A stretch of DNA of 64,000 nt from an uncultured Verrucomicrobiales bacterium (GTDB lineage Bacteria; Verrucomicrobiota; Verrucomicrobiia; Verrucomicrobiales; Akkermansiaceae), in contig CALGZA010000062.1 in assembly GCA_937934595.1 (NCBI GenBank), forward strand, positions 23,753 through 87,752, written 5' to 3'. Below are positions 19,101 to 27,676 of the stretch, piece after piece. Each line of letters begins with the position of its first letter. Position 1 is the stretch's first letter. The position numbers and the translations under genes were made by a program. Below the pieces are notes generated by a model, which made no database searches, was not told the DNA's origin, and was given only the letters and a program-made list of their open reading frames with translations.

Positions 19101-19744
19101 CCTGCTTCATTATATACAGCTTCAGGATTAATTTTAGCCTTCAAAGACTCATCCCCAGCCCACCAAGCAAACCCTCCTCCTTCAAGGTCTATAACCTCAG
19201 CATTAATATTGTTGAGATCAGAACCCAATGTGCCAACACCAAGAAGATTAACTGTCCTGGCCGAGCCATTACTTGATTTAGCAAAATCCAGAACATTACG
19301 CTGGCTAGAATTACCCATAGAGATCAGCCATCGCTTGAATTTAGATGAAATCCTATCTTCATAACCTTTTTCTGGCTTCAGACTATTATCAGACTCCCAC
19401 ACACCAACCAGATTAGGATTAGTTACCCCGTCTATTTCATCTGAACTTACATTAGTATCTAAAATACTAGCATTCGCCGTAACCCGCTGATCAGGACCAG
19501 CATACTCCTGTAACTCAGCTATAGCTAATTGCAGAGCTAGTCGAGCATTTAACTGAGCCCTATCGTAATGAGAAAAAGCTCGTGTACTTTTACTCTCCAC
19601 TCCAGACAATGAGAGCATTGAAACAGCAAAAAGTATCAACAGAGAAGAAATCATAACCACAGAAATCAGAGCAAACCCCTTATCATTTCTACTCTCAAAC
19701 CATCTGAAACTTAACTTATTCTTATATCTGGAAGTGATCATCAT
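16148..19744 (-). CDS. Verru_Chthon cassette protein A homologue (prepilin-like, 1198 residues)
   Basis: The N-terminus has a type IV prepilin-like signal (KGFALISVVM, residues about 22-31) and one hydrophobic helix. The family-typical ARLALQLAIAELQEYAGPDQR follows. The C-terminal third carries other family hallmarks, namely RGPFFSMADFVNRRLS and RGDTFVIRTYGES with KAWCEAVVQR close to the end. The Verru_Chthon cassette is known only from Verrucomicrobiota and relatives, and its members A-D all have prepilin-like starts. Surface or secretion-system roles are guessed, not proven. Members B, C and D are absent here and instead the small secreted protein follows directly. The region has a much weaker C/G bias than its surroundings. 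Confidence 0.85.
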   Translation of the reverse strand: MMITSRYKNKLSFRWFESRNDKGFALISVVMISSLLILFAVSMLSLSGVESKSTRAFSHYDRAQLNARLALQLAIAELQEYAGPDQRVTANASILDTNVSSDEIDGVTNPNLVGVWESDNSLKPEKGYEDRISSKFKRWLISMGNSSQRNVLDFAKSSNGSARTVNLLGVGTLGSDLNNINAEVIDLEGGGFAWWAGDESLKAKINPEAVYNEAGDELIDYYSAMSAAPSPNPKGSGALSWFDSGDGGVTSNQFSKLVSRDTLSLLPKAVKNTQAFHHFTTSSLSLPVNVMDGGLKGDLSRAFASNVLPNDMVSGKESVLGDMEQKGKALYDVTEELGNSANNAVANGLFRPVTWKRVADYHRLSELVQWDGKTPYISFDASTWRTLRKLKCEAPLPVLVRLQTLYSVGYIDKSKSYGLIIDPIATLWNPYNVELRLPSAVGNLNIRNYMQSIRFEMKDENTKNDEFKNSFFTPRELFSPRFGSVATNMTFNKNADLILKPGEVKVFSDGGRKPREFGDAGGDGPFLNASPGLNTAGGLIDNGGIGRVGFGLDKNESRLDFKIFPTRSSYLQTNDRSEGRYGYNILTRMTYERLGQGPGLSVEAYKTFQHLRMRFMSERFLKRFWGDKPIERKGIDTSFLRAGNKIPLCVVDLRARTAGDVNDFVLPGESGEKKSKTLPALFTSPSHGSAVSAFTTQIARADAGEFLSNLPKIDSNSFWTNELRVVTDYDSALIDVAGTNHGFYGSHYEAAEGRTHVISKEIPLFPPMSIAAYRNFNILMNTDVYGVYNWDAFVKKTEPNSTTLHPAMNQVIGNSYAHPLISRDQHTDESLHYKTIAKNFYDHSYLLNHKLYDGWFHSGITSGNLEGMGIFNALKEVKENKRKLPNPRVLLASEELAKDLAPKLEDVNAGYKETAAHTVIDGGFNVNSTSLDAWKTILKSLRGQPFPIVSVGSGVIDLKDAVDKDDENRAPFSRFSLVAASSGNKSADSSSSKYDLWTGFRALNDTHVDKLAENIVEQVKIRGPFFSMADFVNRRLSSSNEDDSFTQSASQNFNLSLSGSLQTAIDSTDINASLFKGNDQKMADINNIGFPNPDAVAGPREKGASGFLSQGDLMQALGSILTVRGDTFVIRTYGESKDAKGGIQAKAWCEAVVQRQHDYLVADEESNLQPSALKNELNRKYGRKFKVVSFRWLNPDEV

Positions 19745-19845
19745 AAATATTTAATATTGGTTTAAAGTAACAGCCAGATTCATAGTTATATCCTACTATC
19801 TGACCTACTTCTCTTACTACAGAAGAAACTTGCTTCTTACAAAAT

Positions 19846-19875
19846 AATTTACATTGCGCATAAATACATTGTCAA
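19846..19875 (-). promoter_or_regulatory. promoter of the Verru_Chthon A gene
   Basis: A perfect TTGACA (19870-19875) is followed by an 18-base spacer and TAAATT (19846-19851). The predicted 5' leader is about 95 bases. The -35 box lies inside a perfect palindrome, so the promoter is probably regulated. Confidence 0.6.
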
Positions 19876-19885
19876 TACAATGTAT
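19864..19885. promoter_or_regulatory. perfect 22-bp palindrome, likely repressor operator
   Basis: Two perfect 9-base arms (ATACATTGT and ACAATGTAT) flank CAAT. The site covers the -35 box of the Verru_Chthon A promoter. Perfect symmetry and position fit binding of a dimeric repressor. The regulator is not encoded nearby in an obvious way. Confidence 0.6.
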
Positions 19886-19925
19886 GACATTCATGCAAAT
19901 GCAACAAAAAAGTGCACAAAAAAAA

Positions 19926-20324
19926 TTAACTCCTCCTAACCCCTCGCCATGGTTCCCTATCAGAAACATCCACCGCCAACGCAGCTACAGACGACTTATT
20001 CCCAAAAATAGCAAGTAACCGAGCATCACCCTCTCCCACATTAAACGATGCATGCACCACCCCCGCAGGCACATAGATAACATCCCCCTCCCCACAAACA
20101 CGCTTCTCTTCGCCCACCCACTGCTCCACCTCTCCCTCCAGAACATAGAGAAACTCCTCCCTATCCTCGTGATAATGAAAACCATGCCCCTCACCAACAG
20201 CAAAAGTCGCACGCACCAAAATCACATCTTTAGCAGGCACACTATGCTCACCAAGTGACGAAAAAAACTCATTCCGGCACCCAGCGTCACCATCAACATC
20301 AATATCAGCCTCACTAATAAACAT
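19926..20324 (-). CDS. small cupin-domain protein
   Basis: A 132-residue single cupin. The metal-binding pattern is visible as GFHYHEDREEFLYVLEG (two histidines and a glutamate) and as the fourth ligand in PAGVVHASFN. Small cupins bind a divalent metal and often sense or modify sugars and acids. The specific role is unknown. It follows the phosphoenolpyruvate-hydrolase-family gene by 20 bases and shares its strand, so they form an operon, with a divergent AraC regulator (itself with a cupin-like sensor) just upstream. Confidence 0.8.
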   Translation of the reverse strand: MFISEADIDVDGDAGCRNEFFSSLGEHSVPAKDVILVRATFAVGEGHGFHYHEDREEFLYVLEGEVEQWVGEEKRVCGEGDVIYVPAGVVHASFNVGEGDARLLAIFGNKSSVAALAVDVSDREPWRGVRRS

Positions 20325-20344
20325 AAGCCCTAAAATCCCACCAC

Positions 20345-21205
20345 CTAATTCAGAGGTATCCTCTTAAACTCACGCGTCAAACTCGTCAACGACTCCTCCA
20401 CCCCCATACGCTCCAAACTAGAAGCACCCACAAACCCTACACAATCAGTCTCCCTATTAATATGCGCCGCATCCTCAGGCGTATTGATCGGCCCACCATG
20501 CGACAAGAAAATAATATCCTTACGCACAGAACTCGCCGCATCTATAATAGACCGTATCTGCTTCACTGAATCATCCATCGTAATAACCGCACCAGTTACC
20601 CCTATAGAACCACCTACCGTAGTACCACAATGCGCAATAATCGAATCAGCACCCGCCTTAGCCATCTCCACAGCCTGCTCAGGAGTCGTTACATAAACAG
20701 TCGAAAACAAATCCATCCTTCGCGCCAAAGCTATCATCTCATACTCCTTCTTCACACTCATACCCGTCTCCTCCAGAACCTGACCAAAATGACCATCCAC
20801 TAGCGTATGCGTCGGAAAATTATTCACACCAGAAAAACCCATATCCTTAATCTTCCCTAACCAATGCCACATCCGCCTCCTAGGATCAGTAGCATGAACT
20901 CCAGCAATAACAGGAACCTCCTCAACCACAGGCAATACCTCAAACTCACCAATCTCCATCGCCACTGCATTCGCATCTCCATACGCCATCAACCCAGCAG
21001 TCGAACCATGACCAGCCATCCTAAAACGCCCAGAATTATAAATAATAATCATATCCGCACCACCCTTCTCAATAAACTTCGCACTGATCCCAGTACCTGC
21101 ACCAGCAGCAATAATAGACTCATTATTCTTAAGCGTCTCATGAAGTCGATCTATCACTTCCTGTCTCGTATAGGGATTCCCCTTTCCTGTCCATGGATTC
21201 GGCAT
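20345..21205 (-). CDS. phosphoenolpyruvate hydrolase family (TIM-barrel) protein
   Basis: A 286-residue protein. The start at 21205 gives MPNPWTGKGNPYTR, which is the usual family start. An upstream in-frame ATG at 21232 would add nine residues. Hallmarks include AAGAGTGISAK, FPTHTLVDGHF, AHCGTTVGGSIG and LSHGGPINTPED. The TIM-barrel family (PF09370) often sits beside Tm-1-like ATP-binding proteins. Its biochemical function is poorly established despite the family name. Here the partner Tm-1-like gene is missing and a cupin follows instead. It is divergent from the AraC regulator, which probably controls it. Confidence 0.8.
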   Translation of the reverse strand: MPNPWTGKGNPYTRQEVIDRLHETLKNNESIIAAGAGTGISAKFIEKGGADMIIIYNSGRFRMAGHGSTAGLMAYGDANAVAMEIGEFEVLPVVEEVPVIAGVHATDPRRRMWHWLGKIKDMGFSGVNNFPTHTLVDGHFGQVLEETGMSVKKEYEMIALARRMDLFSTVYVTTPEQAVEMAKAGADSIIAHCGTTVGGSIGVTGAVITMDDSVKQIRSIIDAASSVRKDIIFLSHGGPINTPEDAAHINRETDCVGFVGASSLERMGVEESLTSLTREFKRIPLN

Positions 21206-21357
21206 ACAATATCTAACCACCAAACCGCACAACTATACCAGAGAGAAAACCAACCACAAAAACACATACACTCACAAAAAAAACACATCTCCCCACATCA
21301 AAAACCTCTATTGTATTGTCTAATCCAACATTTTAAGCCAAATTACCCAAGCCACCC

Positions 21358-22236
21358 ATGAACCAAAACCCAAACAAACAACAAGACATACATGTATTCG
21401 GTGACCAAACCACCACCCGTATCACCCATTCAGGAAAACAAGACCACCGCCAATGGCTCAATGACAGCCAAACATGCCCAGTCCTCTCACAGTTCCAAAT
21501 CCACCACCTCGGTGAAATCACCGCAAAAAAACCATACAAAATCATCAGAAATGAACAAGACGGAGCATTCTTCCTCTCTACTATATCAGGCACAGGCCAA
21601 GTCCTAATCAACGGCAAATGGACCAACTGCTCAGCAAACCAAGCTGTCATTCTACCTCCAGGTCACCTCAATGCAATTAAAACTAACTCCTCAGAACCTT
21701 GGAAATTTCAATACGTAAGATACCACCAAAAACAAGGCCAAACACCCTTCATCAGATGCCAAGAACCCGTCATCGCTGACTTCTGTGCCACCGCATTCTC
21801 ACACATGATGAACGGATTCCTACATGAAGTAGACTCCCACAACCGCACCAAATACACCTGGCAGTGGCTCAAGCTCATCCAACTCAACATCACAGACTTC
21901 TGCCTACCATGGCTAATCGATGACAGACTCTGGAAGCTCTGGGAAGAAATTAGCCAAAAACTCAACGCACCCTGGACACTCGAAGAAATCGCTAAAAAAG
22001 CCTACCTCAGCAGCGAACACCTCAGAAGACTTACCACTCAAACCTACGGCAGAACACCCATGAAACAACTCAACTGGCTCCGTATGCAACGCGCCGCAGA
22101 ACTACTCATCTGCACCAATGACAAAATAGAAATAATTGGCATGCTATGCGGCTACAAAAACGTCAACACATTCACCACCACATTCAAAAAATGCCACAAG
22201 CTCACACCCTCAGACTACAGAGGCAAACTCACCTAA
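21358..22236 (+). CDS. AraC-family transcriptional regulator
   Basis: A 292-residue regulator. The N-terminal half is a cupin-like ligand-binding domain (ISGTGQVLINGKW, VILPPGHLNAI). The C-terminal ~95 residues hold the two helix-turn-helix motifs: LEEIAKKAYLSSEHLRRL and the second with MLCGYKNVNTFTTTFKKC, ending in TPSDYRGK. It is divergent from the PEP-hydrolase-family/cupin operon across a 152-base region, so control of that operon in response to a small molecule is the simplest reading. It ends 24 bases before the stop of the convergent ThuA-type gene. Confidence 0.85.
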   Translation: MNQNPNKQQDIHVFGDQTTTRITHSGKQDHRQWLNDSQTCPVLSQFQIHHLGEITAKKPYKIIRNEQDGAFFLSTISGTGQVLINGKWTNCSANQAVILPPGHLNAIKTNSSEPWKFQYVRYHQKQGQTPFIRCQEPVIADFCATAFSHMMNGFLHEVDSHNRTKYTWQWLKLIQLNITDFCLPWLIDDRLWKLWEEISQKLNAPWTLEEIAKKAYLSSEHLRRLTTQTYGRTPMKQLNWLRMQRAAELLICTNDKIEIIGMLCGYKNVNTFTTTFKKCHKLTPSDYRGKLT

Positions 22237-22260
22237 AACATCCCACCACCACTATACCCC

Positions 22261-25155
22261 CTACTTCTCACTCAAAATATCCTCCTCAGTAAAGGGCTCC
22301 TTCCTCTCCTTATACTTCTCCCTCACCTCCTTCACCAGATCCACCTTAATGTCACCCAGCTGTTCCTGAAACGCATTCCTCACATAGTTCAGCACATCCG
22401 CCACCTCACCATCACCCAAACTAGCGTGAGCAGGCATCACCCCCTTATACTCCTTACCAGAAACTGTCACAGGACCAGTCAGACCATGCGTCACCACCAT
22501 AACCGCATGCTTAGGATTCCTCGCCAGCCAGTCAGAACCAGAAAGCGGAGGAAAAACTCCAGGGGAACCAGCACCATCCGGCTGATGGCAAGCCACGCAC
22601 GTCTTCTTGTAGATCGCCTTGCCACGCATCGCACTCACTGACAAAGGCTTCCTTTTCACTACCACCTTCGCTTCCTTCTTCTCCGCATGATTCAAAATAG
22701 CTATATCCATCACATGACTAAGGTAACCATCACCTGCTAACCGCTCCGCCAATAAAACACGCTTCTCGCGCAGCGTCGCCAAAATCTCAGCATCCCGCGG
22801 AACATCACACACCAGCAACAAAACAGCCAACTGCTCATCCACACCATAACCCTCAAGCCATCTTAACCACTTAATCGCATTCTCAGCCGTAGGATCAGAA
22901 TTATAAATAACACTCGCACTCGCAGCGCCACCACTCAGATCACCCATATCCACACCCAACTGACCCAGTGCATAATGAGCATGCCGCCTCGCATCAGCAC
23001 TCACACCACTTCCAGATAACAACTTCTTAAGCCCAGCCACACTACCCTCACCACCTTTAACCAACAAATATTGAGCCTGCTGACGCCAAAACAAATTATC
23101 ATTCCCCAGTGCCGCTAACTGCTCATCCACACTACCCAACTTCGGAAAAGCCTTCACCTCAGCACCACGAGGAATAATCCTATATATCCTCCCATGCAAC
23201 CTATCCCTATGCTTCGTAATATAAGCATTCCCCTTACCCCTATCCTGACCTTTAGCATACACATTATGCTGCACCACAGAATTATACCAGTCCGCCACAT
23301 ACACCGCACCATCAGGCCCCACCTCAGCTGCCACCGGCGCAGACCAAGCATCAGCTGAAGCATAGATATTCTGCTCAGTATTCGTCGTCTTAAACCCAGC
23401 TCCATCACGCCTCACCGTAGCTGCAGAAACCAACTTACCAGTAGGAGAACAAATAAACACCCGCCTATTCCACCACTCACTACCAAACAACCTAGCAGTA
23501 TAAAAACTATGCCCCGCTGCTGCCGTAAAACGCTCCTTCTGATCAACCTGTAAATAATCAAACGTTAAAGGATAAATGAAATTCTTTCTATCCGCACGCG
23601 GAGTCCTCTCACCCTTCACACCAGCATCACGATAATGCCTCAACGCCATCCCCACATAAAAAGAAGCATTATTATTAGCCGTAGAACCCATCAGCCTACC
23701 CTCCTCATTAAACCCAAGACCCCACGTATTGTTAGTCGTAGACTGAACCACCTCAAATGCAGACCCATCCCTCTTAAAACGGAACACACCCTGCTTTAAA
23801 CGCACCACCTCACCACCAAGATCCACCTTCACTCCAGAATAACCCACCGTAGCATATATCCACCCATCAAAACCAAGACGCAAATTAGAAACAGTCGCAT
23901 GCGTATCACTCAAGCTAATCCCCCCGAAAATCCTAAACCGCTTATCAGAAACACCATCTCCATCACTATCAGATAGAAACACCATCTCACCATTATCAGT
24001 AGTAATACAACCCCCATCAATGGCCAAAACACTTGTCGCTATCGTCAACCCATCCGCAAAAACCGTAACCTTATCAGCCTTACCATCTCCATCCGTATCC
24101 TCCAGAATCTTAACCTTATCCTGCCCAGGACTATTCATCACAAAACTATTCGGATAATCATTCGCCTCCACAACCCACATCCTTCCCCTATCATCCCAGC
24201 TCATCGCTATCGGATTCACAACCATCGGCTCACTCGCAAATAACTGTAACTCCATACCAGCAGGAACCTGCACCAACTTCATCGAATCCTCAACTGACAA
24301 CGCCTTCTGAAACTGAGAATGAGGAATCTTACGGTCCAGCGGCTTACCCCACCCCTTACCCGGCAAAATATTCACCTCAGATGTATAATACTCCAATTTC
24401 GGCAAATCCAAATTCTTTACCAAAGCAGCCTTCTCATTCAACGTCCACATCAAACCCCTATAAACCAAATCCTGATACTCCGCCAAGCTCCAACACCGGT
24501 CATCATGTCCACTCGCCGTATAAAAAACCCTCCCCTTACCATTCGTCCTCACCCACGTCCAAGGCTCATCCTCCCTCTTCTGTAACACCACCCTATCCTC
24601 ATTATGCTTCTTATGAACATACGTCTCATCCCAACACTCAAAACCAGGAAAACCCTTCATCACAGGATGATCCGGCTCCACTATCTTAGTTCGGAACACA
24701 CCCTTACCATGTGACTTAAACTGAGCACCCACCAACTTTATATAAGGCTCAGAATTCCTAAAACACCCACAAGCAGAATGTAAAAACACACAAGCACCAC
24801 CACCACTAGAATAATCTAACAAAGCCGTCTCCTGATCCTTCGTGATCACATTATGATTACCATAAATCATCAGCGCATCATACTTCGCCAAATTCTCCTT
24901 AGTCAGCGCCGTCGGCTCATTTGCATACGTATAATTGATACCCTTCACACCATGAGCTCGCCGAATCGTCCTAAAACGCTCCAATGGCCTATGTGACCCA
25001 TTCCTACTCCCTAAAAACAACACCTCAATACGCCGCGCCGCCACCTTACCTCCAGCCTCAGCATCCTTAACCTCAGTCTCAGCATGAATAAAAACCCCAG
25101 TCACGCAAGCCATCAAACAAAGCAATACCGTATAAACCCCTTTAGTAAACATCAT
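22261..25155 (-). CDS. ThuA domain plus PVC-type haem-binding propeller and cytochrome c
   Basis: A 964-residue secreted protein. A signal peptide (about 1-25) precedes a ThuA-like class I glutamine-amidotransferase fold (about 42-250, LMIYGNHNVIT, FLHSACGCF). A beta-propeller resembling glucose/sorbosone dehydrogenases follows (about 290-660, MSWDDRGRMWVVEANDYPN, AAEVGPDGAVYVADWYN), then HEAT-like helices and a cytochrome c domain with CVACH at 853-857 and a likely axial methionine at 907. Two calcium-loop-like segments (DTDGDGKAD, DSDGDGVSD) are present. Such proteins abound in Planctomycetes and Verrucomicrobiota and are linked to polysaccharide breakdown, but their reaction is unproven. 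The gene is transcribed alone. Confidence 0.85.
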   Translation of the reverse strand: MMFTKGVYTVLLCLMACVTGVFIHAETEVKDAEAGGKVAARRIEVLFLGSRNGSHRPLERFRTIRRAHGVKGINYTYANEPTALTKENLAKYDALMIYGNHNVITKDQETALLDYSSGGGACVFLHSACGCFRNSEPYIKLVGAQFKSHGKGVFRTKIVEPDHPVMKGFPGFECWDETYVHKKHNEDRVVLQKREDEPWTWVRTNGKGRVFYTASGHDDRCWSLAEYQDLVYRGLMWTLNEKAALVKNLDLPKLEYYTSEVNILPGKGWGKPLDRKIPHSQFQKALSVEDSMKLVQVPAGMELQLFASEPMVVNPIAMSWDDRGRMWVVEANDYPNSFVMNSPGQDKVKILEDTDGDGKADKVTVFADGLTIATSVLAIDGGCITTDNGEMVFLSDSDGDGVSDKRFRIFGGISLSDTHATVSNLRLGFDGWIYATVGYSGVKVDLGGEVVRLKQGVFRFKRDGSAFEVVQSTTNNTWGLGFNEEGRLMGSTANNNASFYVGMALRHYRDAGVKGERTPRADRKNFIYPLTFDYLQVDQKERFTAAAGHSFYTARLFGSEWWNRRVFICSPTGKLVSAATVRRDGAGFKTTNTEQNIYASADAWSAPVAAEVGPDGAVYVADWYNSVVQHNVYAKGQDRGKGNAYITKHRDRLHGRIYRIIPRGAEVKAFPKLGSVDEQLAALGNDNLFWRQQAQYLLVKGGEGSVAGLKKLLSGSGVSADARRHAHYALGQLGVDMGDLSGGAASASVIYNSDPTAENAIKWLRWLEGYGVDEQLAVLLLVCDVPRDAEILATLREKRVLLAERLAGDGYLSHVMDIAILNHAEKKEAKVVVKRKPLSVSAMRGKAIYKKTCVACHQPDGAGSPGVFPPLSGSDWLARNPKHAVMVVTHGLTGPVTVSGKEYKGVMPAHASLGDGEVADVLNYVRNAFQEQLGDIKVDLVKEVREKYKERKEPFTEEDILSEK

Positions 25156-25160
25156 ACCAC

Positions 25161-25191
25161 CTTATACCCCAGCCACCACCCACCATGACAA
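25161..25191 (-). promoter_or_regulatory. promoter of the ThuA/haem-protein gene
   Basis: TTGTCA (25186-25191), a long 19-base spacer and TATAAG (25161-25166). The -10 box ends 5 bases before the first ATG and 8 before the second, the leaderless layout. The long spacer lowers confidence. Confidence 0.4.
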
Positions 25192-25311
25192 GGAAAGGTG
25201 GATTAACAAGGAATCAATGTGCATTTCAAAAAAATCACCACCATCCATCAGCCACCACTAAAAAAACCACCACAACCCAAATCAAAAATAAAAATTAATT
25301 CCCCTCAAGAG

Positions 25312-25340
25312 TTGTAAAACCAACAATAAAACACCAATAT
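25312..25340 (+). promoter_or_regulatory. possible promoter of the C39-like lipoprotein gene
   Basis: TTGTAA (25312-25317), 17 bases, CAATAT (25335-25340), then 6 bases to the ATG at 25347. The spacing is ideal but the -10 match is weak. Confidence 0.35.
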
Positions 25341-25346
25341 ACCCAA

Positions 25347-26168
25347 ATGATAAGAACCTGCACAGCCCTCATCTACCTAGCCATCATCTCCGTATCAAGC
25401 AGTTGCACCAGCACCACAGCCCCCATCACAGTCCCTAACCCTCATGCAAAAGCTATCAACCAAATCTACATCCAGAAAAACGGCTGCGGCCCATCATCAC
25501 TCATCAATGCATACCGCTTCGGATCACCAAAATGGAACGCCGCTAACCAAAAAATCACCGGTGACACAGACAAAAAACAATTCGACTTCCTAGTAAAATA
25601 CTACGGCCGCATCTTCTCTCGCCACATCCACGCATCACAACGCTGGAACCCAAGAACCGGAATAAATAACCTAGACCTAACTGACCTAGCCAATGACTTC
25701 CAAACCAAACAAAAACTAAATCTCCCCAAACTAAAACTAACCACACACTTCATCAAAACCAAAAAAAGCCACAGTAAACTACTCAAATCCACACACAAAC
25801 ACTTCACCGCATCACTAAAAAAAGGCTTCCCACCCATCATCAGCATCAAACGATTCGCCCAGAAAGGCTCCGTCTGGAGACAAGTCCACGGACACTTCGT
25901 AGTCATCCACCAAATACCAAAAACGCTCCCACCAAATGCTACAGCATTCGAAGTCAAATACATCGACCCCTGGGGCGGAACCATCAAGTCAGGAACCATT
26001 CAAATCCCAAAAAAAGCATTCTTCGCAATAAACGCAGCAGAACATAAACCCAAATTCAAAAAATCACCCACCCTCACCATAGACTTCCCCCAGTCCACAC
26101 TTGGACGACACCTACTCAAAAAACACGAACGCAGCGCCACCATCCTAGATGCCAGCATCACCCCATAA
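25347..26168 (+). CDS. papain-like (C39-type) cysteine peptidase lipoprotein, putative
   Basis: A 273-residue protein with a signal peptide ending in a serine-rich lipobox-like VSSSC (Cys20). A C39/papain-like core is suggested by the putative nucleophile Cys47 in KNGCGPSSLINA, His183 in GHFVVIH and Asp207 in YIDPWGG, in the correct order and spacing. The fold would cleave peptides at the cell surface or in the periplasm. Whether it is an active peptidase or a binding protein is unclear. It is the first of five consecutive predicted lipoprotein genes on this strand, though 154 bases separate it from the next. Confidence 0.65.
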   Translation: MIRTCTALIYLAIISVSSSCTSTTAPITVPNPHAKAINQIYIQKNGCGPSSLINAYRFGSPKWNAANQKITGDTDKKQFDFLVKYYGRIFSRHIHASQRWNPRTGINNLDLTDLANDFQTKQKLNLPKLKLTTHFIKTKKSHSKLLKSTHKHFTASLKKGFPPIISIKRFAQKGSVWRQVHGHFVVIHQIPKTLPPNATAFEVKYIDPWGGTIKSGTIQIPKKAFFAINAAEHKPKFKKSPTLTIDFPQSTLGRHLLKKHERSATILDASITP

Positions 26169-26322
26169 AAACGACCCATTTTTTGTGACTATTTAACAAC
26201 TCAGATACTCTACAGTAGCAACAAATCAAACAACAACGAAAAAACAACATCAAAACTTGCCCTCCACCGCAGACTAGATTACCAATCTCACACTACCAAA
26301 CAACAAAAACCAACCACACCAA

Positions 26323-26997
26323 ATGAACAGATTCATATTCAACCCTAAACACACCATCCCCCTACTTGCCCTCGCTATCATCGCCACACTCACAAGTTGC
26401 GGAACTAACACTGTCGCCACATCAGCCACCCCTAAAATCATCAAACCACTCAAAGCAGTCTTCATTAACCCGCACAAATCCGGAACATACGCTCACTTCA
26501 AAGCAGAACCAAGCTACCCACAAACATACAGAGTCTACAAAAACCACAAACTCCTTGCCAATACAAACCCAAGTAACTCAAAAGTCATCATAGACATCAG
26601 CGATCAACGCGCATTCCTCATGAACAACGCAACCGTCGCCATGGACTACCCCATATCCACCGGAACCGCCAAACACCCCACCCCCACAGGAACATTCCGC
26701 ATCATGGAAAAAATCAAAGACAAACGATCAAACCTCTACGGAAAAATCCTCGACAAAAACGGAAAAACCATCAAATCAAACGCTGACTCAAGAAAAGATA
26801 AAGCACCAGAAGGTGGTCAATTCCTCGGAGCATCCATGGAACACTGGATGAGACTCACTGGCGATGGAATCGGCATGCACAAAGGAAGAGTCCCTCGCTA
26901 CCCAGCATCCCACGGATGTATCCGCACTCCAGGATCCATCGTCCCCACCATCTTCAAAAAAGTCAGAACAGGCACTCAAGTCACCATCAGAAAATAA
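26323..26997 (+). CDS. L,D-transpeptidase (YkuD) lipoprotein
   Basis: A 224-residue protein with lipobox LTSC. The YkuD catalytic domain occupies about 88-223, with DQRAFLMNN near its start, PTPTGTFRI in the middle and the catalytic ASHGCIRTP near the end (His197, Cys199). The family makes 3-3 crosslinks in peptidoglycan or attaches proteins to it. The insert between KIKDKRSNLYGK and the catalytic motif is shared with its neighbour, so the two arose by duplication. Upstream at about 26186, TTGTGA with TACTCT 17 bases later could be a promoter for the ldt pair. Confidence 0.9.
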   Translation: MNRFIFNPKHTIPLLALAIIATLTSCGTNTVATSATPKIIKPLKAVFINPHKSGTYAHFKAEPSYPQTYRVYKNHKLLANTNPSNSKVIIDISDQRAFLMNNATVAMDYPISTGTAKHPTPTGTFRIMEKIKDKRSNLYGKILDKNGKTIKSNADSRKDKAPEGGQFLGASMEHWMRLTGDGIGMHKGRVPRYPASHGCIRTPGSIVPTIFKKVRTGTQVTIRK

Positions 26998-27063
26998 CAA
27001 ATTTATAAACAAATTAACATACTCCTCCCAACATACACAAAAAAACAAACACAAACATATTAA

Positions 27064-27663
27064 ATGAAACTACTAAGATTAATACCCATCGCAGCCATCG
27101 CCATACTCGCCAGCTGCGGATCATCAGTCACCAGCTCACTCGCTCCATACGAGAAATTCGTCCAGCGCGAGGACTACAAACAAACCTACGATACATACAC
27201 CAACGAAGCCGCCCTTAAAACCCTCGACAGATCAAAAACCAAACTCAGAGTCAGCGTCCCTAACCAAAGACTCCAAGTCATCCAAGACAACACCGTCCTA
27301 CTAGACACACCATGCACCACAGGCAGAGCAGGTAAAAGAACCCCATTCGGAACATTCAAACTCTATAACAAAATCGCAGACAAACGATCAAACGTCTACG
27401 GAACACTCTACAAAAACGGTGTTCGCGTCTGCGGTGGTCACAGATACGACAGATGCAAAGGCGTCTCATATGACAAATACGTAGGCTCACCACTCCCATA
27501 CTGGCAACGCCTCACAGGTGACGGAATCGGCCTACACGCATCTAACAGCGTCAAGCGCTACCCAGCATCAGGTGGATGTATCCGCCTCCAGCCAGCATAC
27601 GCCAGAAGAATCTTCGGGATGACCAAAAGCAAAGGAACTCCCATCACCATCACAAACTCATAA
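27064..27663 (+). CDS. L,D-transpeptidase (YkuD) lipoprotein with altered SGGC active site
   Basis: A 199-residue paralogue of the preceding gene, with lipobox LASC. The shared landmarks are TPFGTFKLYNKIADKRSNVYG and YWQRLTGDGIGLHA. The catalytic Cys172 is kept, but the histidine directly before GC is replaced: the motif reads PASGGCIRLQ. Related YkuD proteins with a small residue at this place exist, so activity is not excluded, and His in GLHA could serve as base. It starts 66 bases after its partner. Wall crosslinking or a regulatory role are both possible. Confidence 0.85.
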   Translation: MKLLRLIPIAAIAILASCGSSVTSSLAPYEKFVQREDYKQTYDTYTNEAALKTLDRSKTKLRVSVPNQRLQVIQDNTVLLDTPCTTGRAGKRTPFGTFKLYNKIADKRSNVYGTLYKNGVRVCGGHRYDRCKGVSYDKYVGSPLPYWQRLTGDGIGLHASNSVKRYPASGGCIRLQPAYARRIFGMTKSKGTPITITNS

Positions 27664-27676
27664 TTATAACATCTAG

